Assembly (NCBI GenBank): GCA_951812755.1
Contig: OX638329.1
Coordinates: 2,775,339-2,839,338 of the forward strand
DNA from: an uncultured Latescibacterota bacterium
Lineage (GTDB): Bacteria > Latescibacterota > UBA2968
DNA length: 64,000 nucleotides
Direction: 5' to 3'
Position numbers and translations under genes: made by a program. Shown here piece by piece: positions 46,841 through 54,470 of the stretch. The first letter of the stretch is position 1, and each line of letters opens with the position of its first letter. The notes under the pieces are model-generated. The model had not been told where the DNA came from. It made no database searches and saw nothing but the letters and a program-made list of their open reading frames with translations.

Positions 46841-47337
46841 AAACTTTACTTTTTTTGCCGATGTTTTTGATGCTTCTGTCCAGTTCGCTTGTTGCCGAAG
46901 AGATGAAACACAATTATATCGGTGTAGAGGGTGAATTTGCAAATTCACCAGCAGCTGATGGTTATCAATCTCGAGTAAAGCTATTGGGCGTATTGGGGCT
47001 GAAATCATCTATTGGTCTGGAAGTTGCAATGGCTTATGGCGACCAGATCAATAAACATCCTTGGGAATCAGATGGCAGGCGTCAGTTTACGCTTGGTGTG
47101 GGTATTCGCAATGTTCATAAGATTGTGGGACGGTTTAGATTTTATTATACCCTTTCGGGTGGTACGATTTATCGACCTGCAAATTCCGGCGTTTTCTTTC
47201 AACCAAAGATCGGGGCACTTATTTCTTTGCATAAGCGGGTTGCACTAAATCTCAACACATTCTGGACAATTCCCATAGCAAAGGCAGAAGGCATCCTCGA
47301 GCAACCTTTCTCTGTTGGATTAAATTTTCAACTCTGA
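46837..47337 (+). CDS. Small outer-membrane beta-barrel protein
   Basis: 166 residues with a signal peptide (KTLLFLPMFLMLLSSSLVA) and a mature chain of short amphipathic strands ending in PFSVGLNFQL, with the terminal aromatic typical of small barrels. TTTTCAGGAGG precedes the ATG. No close family recognised; probably an envelope protein of eight or so strands. Coupled to the short secreted peptide upstream. Confidence 0.6.
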   Translation: MKTLLFLPMFLMLLSSSLVAEEMKHNYIGVEGEFANSPAADGYQSRVKLLGVLGLKSSIGLEVAMAYGDQINKHPWESDGRRQFTLGVGIRNVHKIVGRFRFYYTLSGGTIYRPANSGVFFQPKIGALISLHKRVALNLNTFWTIPIAKAEGILEQPFSVGLNFQL

Positions 47338-47359
47338 TTTTCAAATTTGGCAGTAATGA

Positions 47360-47673
47360 ACGTCATGTGTGACTTTAAAATAATGGTGAAGAAAACAAGC
47401 AATCAGTGGTTAGCAGTCAGAAAAACAAGGATTTTAGAGCCGTCATTGCGGCAGGGTGTTAGCCGCAATCCAGTGGTTTTGACTTTCTTATACGTCATGT
47501 GTGACTTTAAAATAATGGTGAAGAAAACAAGCAATCAGTGGTTAGCAGTCAGAAAAACAAGGATTTTAGAGCCGTCATTGCGGCAGGGTGTTAGCCGCAA
47601 TCCAGTGGTTTTGACTTTCTTATATCTGTTTATCGGTATTACTATGTGGTGGTTTTGAAGTCACACATCACGT
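47360..47673. mobile_element. MITE-like element with terminal inverted repeats
   Basis: Outer ends ACGTCATGTGTGACTT (47360-47375) and AAGTCACACATCACGT (47658-47673) are inverted repeats with one mismatch in 16. The interior has no transposase; it carries two identical 132-bp copies. TAATGA occurs just outside both ends (47354-47359 and 47676-47681), a possible target duplication. Non-autonomous element by structure. Confidence 0.6.
47361..47624. repeat. Perfect 132-bp tandem duplication
   Basis: 47361-47492 and 47493-47624 are identical by eye. Each copy has a hairpin ATTGCGGC/GCCGCAAT with a 9-base loop. The 44-codon period keeps an open frame across both copies, which is an artefact of the duplication. 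Confidence 0.9.
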
Positions 47674-47788
47674 AATAATGACTAAAAAAAGGCGGTGGTG
47701 TCATTTGTTTTTGGTATATTACTTTTGAAATAGCTTTATATCATTGTCTCCTCTCATTCCGGTTGCTGAGGGTAATCAGAACGATAAA

Positions 47789-48029
47789 CTGAGCAATTCC
47801 ACGCCATCCAAATAAAGACATTCGCGAAGCAATATTATACGCTGTATCGAGAGGATGGCGTATTCAAAAAGCCAGTCCTCGGGCACATATTTGGGGCCGT
47901 GGTCTTTGCCCAGAACAGAGTCGGGCTGGACATATTTTCAATATTTACTCTACTCCCAGAAATCCGACTGTCCATGCTCGTAAGTTTCAAAGATATGTAG
48001 ATGCCTGTACACATACACTCAGGAGATGA
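47789..48029 (+). CDS. Small HicA-like protein, start region shifted
   Basis: About 75-80 residues in the frame open from 47793 to the TGA at 48027-48029. The motifs NKDIREAILYAVSRGWRIQK, AHIWGRGLCP and IYSTPRNPTVHARKF resemble small toxin-like proteins I recall with GW...WG..CP...STP.NP..HA. No ATG, GTG or TTG starts this frame; a CTG at 47789 followed by one extra T would give (M)SNPRHPNKDIR, suggesting a frameshift. Its stop overlaps the following start (ATGA), which argues for a real coupled pair. Family assignment is from memory. Confidence 0.5.
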
Positions 48030-48316
48030 AGACAATGCAAGTCTATGAATTTACGCTTGCGACTGAGCCTGATCTGGATACAACGGATCGGCTCTATGGA
48101 TATTTTGGTGAGGATGGTGCAGCGCCAGACAGTGTCCTTGACTTTACACTTGTTATACAATCCGGAACACCGATTGCGAACTGCACTGTGGAAGCGACAT
48201 CGTTTGAGGCAGCACTGGAATCGGTGTTGCCAAAACTGCGCAAGGAGGGTCTTCAAGTCGTGCGCGTGGAGGTTGATGAGGTGGGACTGGCACTAACTGT
48301 TCACAGTATTGAATAA
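48026..48316 (+). CDS. Small acidic partner protein
   Basis: 96 residues, acidic, with strand-helix patterns (VYEFTLATEPDLDTTDRLYG, GTPIANCTVEATSFEAALES). No domain recognised with confidence. Coupled by a four-base overlap to the HicA-like gene upstream and followed by a terminator, so the two form a unit that could be a toxin-antitoxin-type module. Confidence 0.6.
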   Translation: MKTMQVYEFTLATEPDLDTTDRLYGYFGEDGAAPDSVLDFTLVIQSGTPIANCTVEATSFEAALESVLPKLRKEGLQVVRVEVDEVGLALTVHSIE

Positions 48317-48354
48317 AAAAACGGCTGTGGATATTAATATCTATCGCCGTTTTT
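48314..48354 (+). terminator. Intrinsic terminator
   Basis: AAAACGGC / GCCGTTTT outer stem with an inner GATATT/AATATC palindrome and a T-run. It ends the small gene pair. Confidence 0.8.
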
Positions 48355-48395
48355 TGCTGGCATCAAAAGGCTGCTAATTATATCGTACGCTGGTC

Positions 48396-48424
48396 TTGAC
48401 AGCGAGTTTTTAATTGGCTATTTT
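48396..48424 (+). promoter_or_regulatory. Possible sigma-70 promoter
   Basis: TTGACA (48396-48401), 17 bases, TATTTT (48419-48424), about 280 bases before the permease gene. It could be an alternative promoter; nothing else in the region uses it. Confidence 0.35.
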
Positions 48425-48517
48425 TTTGAATCTATATGCTAATTATTTCGCATAAAATTATTCAGGATATGGTTTTTATTTTTTCGATAATAAAACAATA
48501 CGCTTGTTTTTGTTTTA

Positions 48518-48558
48518 AGTGTTCATTTTCGGACACTACTGTATCAAAATCGGACACT
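48518..48558 (+). promoter_or_regulatory. Enhancer-binding sites upstream of the sigma-54 promoter
   Basis: CGGACACT occurs at 48530-48537 and again at 48551-48558, 21 bases apart (two helical turns). The first copy is half of a near palindrome AGTGTTC...GGACACT (48518-48537). Position 65-100 bases upstream of the -24 element is typical of NtrC-type activators. Confidence 0.6.
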
Positions 48559-48621
48559 TATTAAACTGCGTTCATGGCACAAATTTTCGTAACTAATTGT
48601 AAAACATAGAGAAGAGGTTTT

Positions 48622-48637
48622 TGGCACAGAAATTGCT
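48622..48637 (+). promoter_or_regulatory. Sigma-54 promoter
   Basis: TGGCAC-N5-TTGCT, an exact match to the -24/-12 consensus, 65 bases before the permease start. Confidence 0.75.
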
Positions 48638-48701
48638 TCTATTTTTTATAGATTCACTTTACCTGTACGGTGCAAGTCCTATACGTGCAAAGGAGAAACC
48701 A

Positions 48702-51128
48702 ATGTTCGGTGAAATGTCTCTATTTATCAGCTATCTGAAAACAGCGATCCGCAACCTCGCCAGACACCGCATCTACTCGGCCATCAACATCATCGGCCTC
48801 GCCATCGGCCTCGCATTCTGCATGATCACCTTCCTCTTTACCTACAATGAATGGACCTACGACACCTTTCACAAAAACGCCGACCGCATCTATCGGGTTT
48901 ATGTACAGACACCATCCGGAATCGCAGAGAAGCCCCGAGTCTCTGACGGTGCGTCACTGAGGGAGGCATTCCCTGAGATGCAGACCGCTCGTTTAGCGGT
49001 GGGATTTGGAAAAATTGGCACAGAAGATCGGGCTTTTCGAGCCTTGTGGCGTTATATCGATCCCAACTGCCTCGAAATATTTTCATTTTCGGTCATTCGT
49101 GGCGAGGCTGATCTTCAAGACAAGTATTCCGCGCTTATAACGGAAAGAATTGCTCAAAAGTATTTCAAAGATGCCAATGCGATTGGCGAGGTGCTTCCCA
49201 TTCAGCGTTTCAATCCCACGCTACGTAAAAACGAAATTCAAAATTACACCGTCACCGGCATTCTGAAAAACGCGCCCAAAAACTCTACGCTTCAATTTGA
49301 CATGCTACTGCCCTTTGAACAAAGGGGGATAACAGACAATAAACACTTCAAGACGGACACATATATGCTACTCCCGCCAAATGTAAATCCCAATAGCCTT
49401 GAACAACAATTTCCCAAATGGACCAAAATCTGGTGGGGCGAAAAGAGCGAAAATCAACTCAAACTTCAGCCACTCACACAAATGCACTTTGACCCAATTG
49501 TGCAGACCTCGAATGCCAGCAATCCCATTTATACGTACATCTTATCGGGTATAGCACTGCTCGTGCTATTTGTCGCCTGCGTCAATTTCACCACCCTGAC
49601 TCTCGGACGGCAGGCAACGCGGGCGCGAGAAGTCGGCCTGCGAAAAGTCGTTGGCGCAGGGCGCATGCAGATCGCAAAACAATTTATCGGCGAATCCCTC
49701 CTGCTCATCACCATCGCATGCATCGCTGGCATAGCCATCGCAGAACTCGCCTTGCCTACGTTCAACACCTTATCTCACCAATCCCTGTCCATGAGCGACG
49801 GTCTCAATCTCACAACACTCGCATTTCTCATTCTGCTGATCAGCCTCGTCGGCATCACAGCAGGAGGTTATCCCGCCTTTGTGCTATCCCGATTGCAACC
49901 GACCCAGATCATAACGAGCCGGTTGCGAGTCAAAACGGGCAATCGTTTTGGCAGCGTACTGGTCATCTTTCAGTTTGCCCTTTCGATATTCTTTATCATC
50001 GCCACCTTAATGATGGGCAAACAACTCGCTTATTTGCGAACCAAACCCCTGGGATTCCAGGCCGAACACCTCGTCTCTATTTCGACCTTTTATATGGTCT
50101 TCAGACCGGAATACAGAAACCTGCCCACTGTTTTTCGGGATGCGCTACAGTCTTATCCGAGGGTGATTAGCACAACCTGGTTTGATGGTGGCGAATTATA
50201 CAGCAATATGTTCGCGCATCCGCGCCCTCCTAGTATTTTTGTGAGCTATGAAGACAGTCAAGAACAACCGGTCGAAATGATGTCTATTAACTACGATGTG
50301 TTCAAGACGCTCGACATAAAACTCGTTGCAGGTCGGGAATATTCTGAGGATTTTCCAACGGATAAAAATAAATCAATTATCGTCAACGAAGCGCTGGTCG
50401 AAAAATTCGGTATAAAAGATCCCATTGGCAAAACGATCAAAGAAATCCGAAAAGTCCCGCAGAGAAATAATCCGCGTGAAAAGCGTATTATTTCTCGGTC
50501 CAAGACAATCATTGGCGTCGTACGCGACTTCCATTTTCACTCTTTGCATCACGAAATAGGACCTGTTATTATGCCCCTCTCCACAATTAGTCAGCATAGC
50601 CTGCTGGTTCGCATTCATCCTGAAAATGTACCGGGCACCATCGCATTTATAAAAGAAAAATGGGAAGAAATCGCACCCGCACTGGAATTCAGATTTTCGT
50701 TTGTCGATGAATACATAGACAGACAATACCATAAAGAAGAACAATGGAACCTCATGATTCAATACGCCACAGGATTCGCCATCTTCATCGCCGCACTCGG
50801 CGCATTCGGACTGGCTGCACTCGCCACAGCCAGACGCACCAAAGAAATCGGCATTCGCAAAGTCCTGGGCGCATCGCAAACGCAAATCTTGTCCCTGCTC
50901 TCACGGGAATTTGTCCTCTACATCGCCCTATCAAGCTTTATCGCATTCCCCATCGCCTATTACGCGACCAATCAATGGTTACAAACCTTCGCCTACCGCA
51001 CCGAATTGGGTATTGGTATGTTCTTACTCGGCAGCCTTGTCTTGTTCTTCATCGTACTCACAACTGTCACCGCCCAAACTCTCAAAGCCGCACGCGCAAA
51101 CCCGGCGGATTCCCTGCGAGATGAGTGA
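48702..51128 (+). CDS. FtsX/MacB-like ABC transporter permease
   Basis: 808 residues. I chose the ATG at 48702, with AAGGAG six bases upstream; the longer frame from 48621 would overlap the sigma-54 promoter. A first membrane segment (AINIIGLAIGLAFCMITFLF) is followed by a periplasmic MacB-type core. Then come two FtsX cores: LVLFVACVNFTTLTLGRQA with the REVGLRKVVGAGR motif, and TKEIGIRKVLGASQTQIL near the end. Such proteins work with an ATPase to drive export or cell-envelope remodelling; no ATPase lies next to it. Codon third positions are C-rich, unlike neighbouring plus-strand genes. Confidence 0.92.
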   Translation: MFGEMSLFISYLKTAIRNLARHRIYSAINIIGLAIGLAFCMITFLFTYNEWTYDTFHKNADRIYRVYVQTPSGIAEKPRVSDGASLREAFPEMQTARLAVGFGKIGTEDRAFRALWRYIDPNCLEIFSFSVIRGEADLQDKYSALITERIAQKYFKDANAIGEVLPIQRFNPTLRKNEIQNYTVTGILKNAPKNSTLQFDMLLPFEQRGITDNKHFKTDTYMLLPPNVNPNSLEQQFPKWTKIWWGEKSENQLKLQPLTQMHFDPIVQTSNASNPIYTYILSGIALLVLFVACVNFTTLTLGRQATRAREVGLRKVVGAGRMQIAKQFIGESLLLITIACIAGIAIAELALPTFNTLSHQSLSMSDGLNLTTLAFLILLISLVGITAGGYPAFVLSRLQPTQIITSRLRVKTGNRFGSVLVIFQFALSIFFIIATLMMGKQLAYLRTKPLGFQAEHLVSISTFYMVFRPEYRNLPTVFRDALQSYPRVISTTWFDGGELYSNMFAHPRPPSIFVSYEDSQEQPVEMMSINYDVFKTLDIKLVAGREYSEDFPTDKNKSIIVNEALVEKFGIKDPIGKTIKEIRKVPQRNNPREKRIISRSKTIIGVVRDFHFHSLHHEIGPVIMPLSTISQHSLLVRIHPENVPGTIAFIKEKWEEIAPALEFRFSFVDEYIDRQYHKEEQWNLMIQYATGFAIFIAALGAFGLAALATARRTKEIGIRKVLGASQTQILSLLSREFVLYIALSSFIAFPIAYYATNQWLQTFAYRTELGIGMFLLGSLVLFFIVLTTVTAQTLKAARANPADSLRDE

Positions 51129-51191
51129 ATATAGGGGGCTGCTGGGAGCGTCTCATTTTTTTAGAGGTTCACGATAGATATGGAGGAAAAC

Positions 51192-53591
51192 ATGAAAGCG
51201 GGATCAGCGATTTATACAGGTTTATCAATACTTGCACTTTTGATACACCCCCTGTCTCTTTCGGCTCAGAATAGCTTTTCTGTTTCGCTGGATGTGGATG
51301 GTGCGGCGGGAGACCAGGCGGTCACGTCCCTCAATATGTCCGCAGATCAAATTGTCGCCATTCAGATATTTGGCACAGGTATTCAGAATGCGAACGGCCT
51401 TGCTGTGCGCTTTGAATACGACGCGAACCAGGTTGTGTATGAGGGCTTTGATACCGGCGATGTGTTGCCCAATGCCCAGGCACTCCCAGAGCACGGTACA
51501 GGTTTTGTCGAAATTGGCATTGCGGCTTTGGGTGGTCAAGCAACTGCCAATAGCGGTCTGGTGGGTACAGTTCGCTTTCGCACAATGGCTGGATTTTCAG
51601 GCACGGCGATTCGGTTGGTACGTGCAGAACTCAGTCGGAGTGGGCAATTTGAAAGCGCAACTATGGATGTGCGCGTTGAATTAAATTTACAAGACCTTAC
51701 CTCAGACTTTGATGGGGACGGTCAGGTTGATTTTTCGGACTTTTTGGCGTTTGCGGGTCAGTTTGGGTCACGTCAGGACGATGGGCGATATGAAGCGAAG
51801 TACGACCTGGACAGCGATGGTGCAATTGGTTTTGGCGATTTTCTGCTCTTTAGCAGTAGCTTTGGCAAAGAGACAGGTGGCGGTGGACCGGAAACGCAGG
51901 TTACCATTCCGGATGCAATCCTGCGCGCAGCAATTGAGCCAGCATTGGGTAAGGCGAGTGGTGCGTCGATCAGCAGGGCAGAGATGGCGGGTTTGACAAG
52001 CCTTGAGGCATCGACATCGGATATTCGCGATTTAACCGGGCTCGAATTTGCAACTGGTCTGACATCGCTGAATCTTTCCAATAATATCATCTCGGACCTC
52101 ACACCTCTGTCGGGCTTAACCAACCTGTCAGTGCTGATTCTTTCCTATAATAGTATCTCGGACCTCACGCCTCTATCGGGCTTAACCAACCTGTCAGTGC
52201 TGATTCTTTCCTATAATACCATTACAGATATTTCGCCATTGTCGGGCTTGACCAACCTGACAACGCTGATTCTTTCTGGCAATTTATTCTCAGATATTTC
52301 GCCATTGTCGGGCTTAACCAACCTGACAACGCTGAATCTTTCCTATAATAGTATCTCTGACCTCTCGCCATTGTCGGGCTTAATTAACCTGTCAGTGCTG
52401 ATTCTTTACGACGATACTATGATCAGGGACAGGTCAGTACTGTCGCGCCTGTCCAACCTGTCAGAAGCAGATATCCCGGATGCGAACTTGCGTGCGGCGA
52501 TTAAGATCGCTATGGGCAAGGCATCAGATGCTCCGATAACCGATTTTGAGATGGCATTTTTGTCAGAGCTTGAAGCTCCGAACTCGAACATCAGGGACTT
52601 GACCGGGCTTGAGTTGGCAACCAGTCTGACGAGTTTGGACCTCGGCACAGAATTTGTGTCTCGTGTGGGGTATGTTAATAGTAACCATATTTCCGATTTC
52701 TCGCCTCTATCGGGCTTGACCAACCTGACAAGGCTGGATCTTGGCGGCAACTCAATCTCAGACCTTTCTGCACTATCTGGTGTTATATCAGGCTTGCCCA
52801 GACTGGAACGGCTGTATCTTGACACCAACGGCATCTCGGATGTGTCTGCACTCTCAGGATTTACCAGGCTGGAACGGCTGATTCTTTACAACAACAGCAT
52901 TTCTGATCTCTCGCCCCTGTCCGGCTTGACCAATCTGGAACAGCTGTATCTCGAAAACAACAGTATCTCGGATGTGTCCTCACTGTCGGGTTTGACCAAT
53001 CTGGCATGGCTGGGGCTTTCCGCCAACAACATCTCGGATGTGTCCTCACTGTCCGGCTTGCCCAATCTGATACGGCTGTTTCTTCGCAGCAACAGCATGT
53101 CGGATGTGTCCTCACTGTCCGGCTTGACCAGTCTGAGAACGCTGAATCTCGACAACAACAGCATCTCGAACATCACACCTCTGTCCGGCTTGACCAGCCT
53201 GACATCACTGCTTCTTCCTGGGAACAACATCTCGGATATATCTGCACTATCCAGCTTGAACAGCCTGCTATCGCTGAGTCTTTTCCGCAACAACATCTCG
53301 GATATATCTGCACTGTCCGGCTTGACCAATCTAAGGTCGCTGTCTCTTTCCAGTAACAACATCTCGAATCTTTCGCCTTTGGTTGCAAATACGGGATTGG
53401 GCAGTGGAGATGTGGTTCATGTGCAGCATAATCCGTTGAGCGCGACATCAATCAATACGCACATTCCAATTCTTCAGGACAGAGGGGTTGATGTGAGTTT
53501 TGGCGCGTTGAAGCCCGCGGTGGAGAAGAGCGAGCAAGACATACTCGGTGGGATGATGGAATTGTTGGAGATTGAGGAATGGGAGAACTGA
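51192..53591 (+). CDS. Secreted cohesin-dockerin-LRR protein
   Basis: 799 residues with a signal peptide (AIYTGLSILALLIHPLSLSA). Residues about 25-175 form a cohesin-like beta domain (GLAVRFEYDANQVVYEGFDTG). Two EF-hand-like dockerin units follow (DFDGDGQVDFSDFLAFAGQF, then DLDSDGAIGFGDFLLFS). The rest is about 17 leucine-rich repeats of 22 residues (NxISDxSxLSGLTNLxxLxL), like internalins, with near-identical 66-bp DNA units from 52060 to 53390. It is probably a surface binding protein. The start at 51192 has GGAGG five bases upstream. An unusual domain order. Confidence 0.85.
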   Translation: MKAGSAIYTGLSILALLIHPLSLSAQNSFSVSLDVDGAAGDQAVTSLNMSADQIVAIQIFGTGIQNANGLAVRFEYDANQVVYEGFDTGDVLPNAQALPEHGTGFVEIGIAALGGQATANSGLVGTVRFRTMAGFSGTAIRLVRAELSRSGQFESATMDVRVELNLQDLTSDFDGDGQVDFSDFLAFAGQFGSRQDDGRYEAKYDLDSDGAIGFGDFLLFSSSFGKETGGGGPETQVTIPDAILRAAIEPALGKASGASISRAEMAGLTSLEASTSDIRDLTGLEFATGLTSLNLSNNIISDLTPLSGLTNLSVLILSYNSISDLTPLSGLTNLSVLILSYNTITDISPLSGLTNLTTLILSGNLFSDISPLSGLTNLTTLNLSYNSISDLSPLSGLINLSVLILYDDTMIRDRSVLSRLSNLSEADIPDANLRAAIKIAMGKASDAPITDFEMAFLSELEAPNSNIRDLTGLELATSLTSLDLGTEFVSRVGYVNSNHISDFSPLSGLTNLTRLDLGGNSISDLSALSGVISGLPRLERLYLDTNGISDVSALSGFTRLERLILYNNSISDLSPLSGLTNLEQLYLENNSISDVSSLSGLTNLAWLGLSANNISDVSSLSGLPNLIRLFLRSNSMSDVSSLSGLTSLRTLNLDNNSISNITPLSGLTSLTSLLLPGNNISDISALSSLNSLLSLSLFRNNISDISALSGLTNLRSLSLSSNNISNLSPLVANTGLGSGDVVHVQHNPLSATSINTHIPILQDRGVDVSFGALKPAVEKSEQDILGGMMELLEIEEWEN

Positions 53592-53671
53592 TGCGCAAAC
53601 AGATTCTGTTCATTCTATCAACACTTGCGCTTGGTGGGTATCCGCCTACTTGTATGATAGATGATCAATAA
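53591..53671 (+). CDS. 26-residue signal-peptide-like mini-ORF
   Basis: MRKQILFILSTLALGGYPPT and six more residues. It begins at the A of the preceding TGA stop (TGATG), so it could be coupled, but there is no mature domain. It reads like the first 20 residues of a lost exported protein. Confidence 0.35.
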   Translation: MRKQILFILSTLALGGYPPTCMIDDQ

Positions 53672-53699
53672 ATATGCTCGCATTTTCTGGAGGTATGCC

Positions 53700-54389
53700 A
53701 TGTTTAAGTATGCCATGATATTGATTTTCCTGCTTTTACCTGCAGGGGTACACGCAGCACCAACCGCATCAGATTGCGATTTCAACAACAGCGGTGAAGT
53801 AGATTTTGCCGATTTTATCGCATTTTCGCAGGGATATGGGACAACCCAGACTCAGTATGACTTGAACGGGGATGGCGCAGTCAATTTTCGGGACTTTGTC
53901 ATTTTTGCCCAGTTCTACGGGCAGACAATCACAACCCCTCCGCCAACCACCGACGCTCCCGTTGGCATTCAAGTTGGGATGCAAGCCCCCAATTTTACGC
54001 TGCAAACCCTCACTGGCGAATCGTTCAATCTCTATGCACAACGCGGCAAACCCGTGTTTCTCAACTTCTGGGGAACCTGGTGTGGTCCCTGTGTTGCCGA
54101 AATGCCCGACATGCAAAAGTTGCAAAATACTATGGGTGACTCTATTCAGATAGTCGGTATTGGCGTACGAGACACGCGCATCCAGGAGTTGCGTTTTATC
54201 AGAAGATATGGCTATACCTGGACTTTTGTTCTCGACTCGGCGGGAGAAGTGAACAATGCGTATGAGAACACTGGTATTCCCAGGTCATTTTTTATTGATG
54301 CCAAAGGTGAGATTGTCCGCGTATTGCGTGGAGGTCCTCAAAGATACGAAACATTCTTAGAAGCGACGCGACAGGCGATTAACAATTAA
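53700..54389 (+). CDS. Secreted dockerin-TlpA thioredoxin fusion
   Basis: 229 residues. Signal peptide KYAMILIFLLLPAGVHA, then two dockerin-type EF-hands (DCDFNNSGEVDFADFIAF and YDLNGDGAVNFRDFVIFAQF). A Pro/Thr linker joins them to a TlpA/AhpC-like domain: APNFTLQTLTGESFNLY, FWGTWCGPCVAEM (redox CxxC) and TGIPRSFFIDAKGEIVRV with the cis-Pro. It would be a periplasmic thiol-disulfide protein tethered through calcium-binding repeats. GGAGG lies six bases before the ATG at 53700. The dockerin units resemble those in the preceding LRR protein. Confidence 0.88.
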   Translation: MFKYAMILIFLLLPAGVHAAPTASDCDFNNSGEVDFADFIAFSQGYGTTQTQYDLNGDGAVNFRDFVIFAQFYGQTITTPPPTTDAPVGIQVGMQAPNFTLQTLTGESFNLYAQRGKPVFLNFWGTWCGPCVAEMPDMQKLQNTMGDSIQIVGIGVRDTRIQELRFIRRYGYTWTFVLDSAGEVNNAYENTGIPRSFFIDAKGEIVRVLRGGPQRYETFLEATRQAINN

Positions 54390-54470
54390 AGTCGGTGAGA
54401 CGGGATCAGTAGCATATTGATGCGCTTGATGCCCAGGCTATAAACACTTCACCAAAACGAGAGAACTTCA

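Noticed and set aside
47347-47658. 103-residue open frame on the plus strand
   Set aside because: It is produced by two identical 132-base copies in frame, has no ribosome-binding site and resembles no protein.
48621-48701. Extended N-terminus of the permease from a TTG
   Set aside because: It would overlap the sigma-54 promoter and lacks a ribosome site, whereas the ATG at 48702 has AAGGAG.
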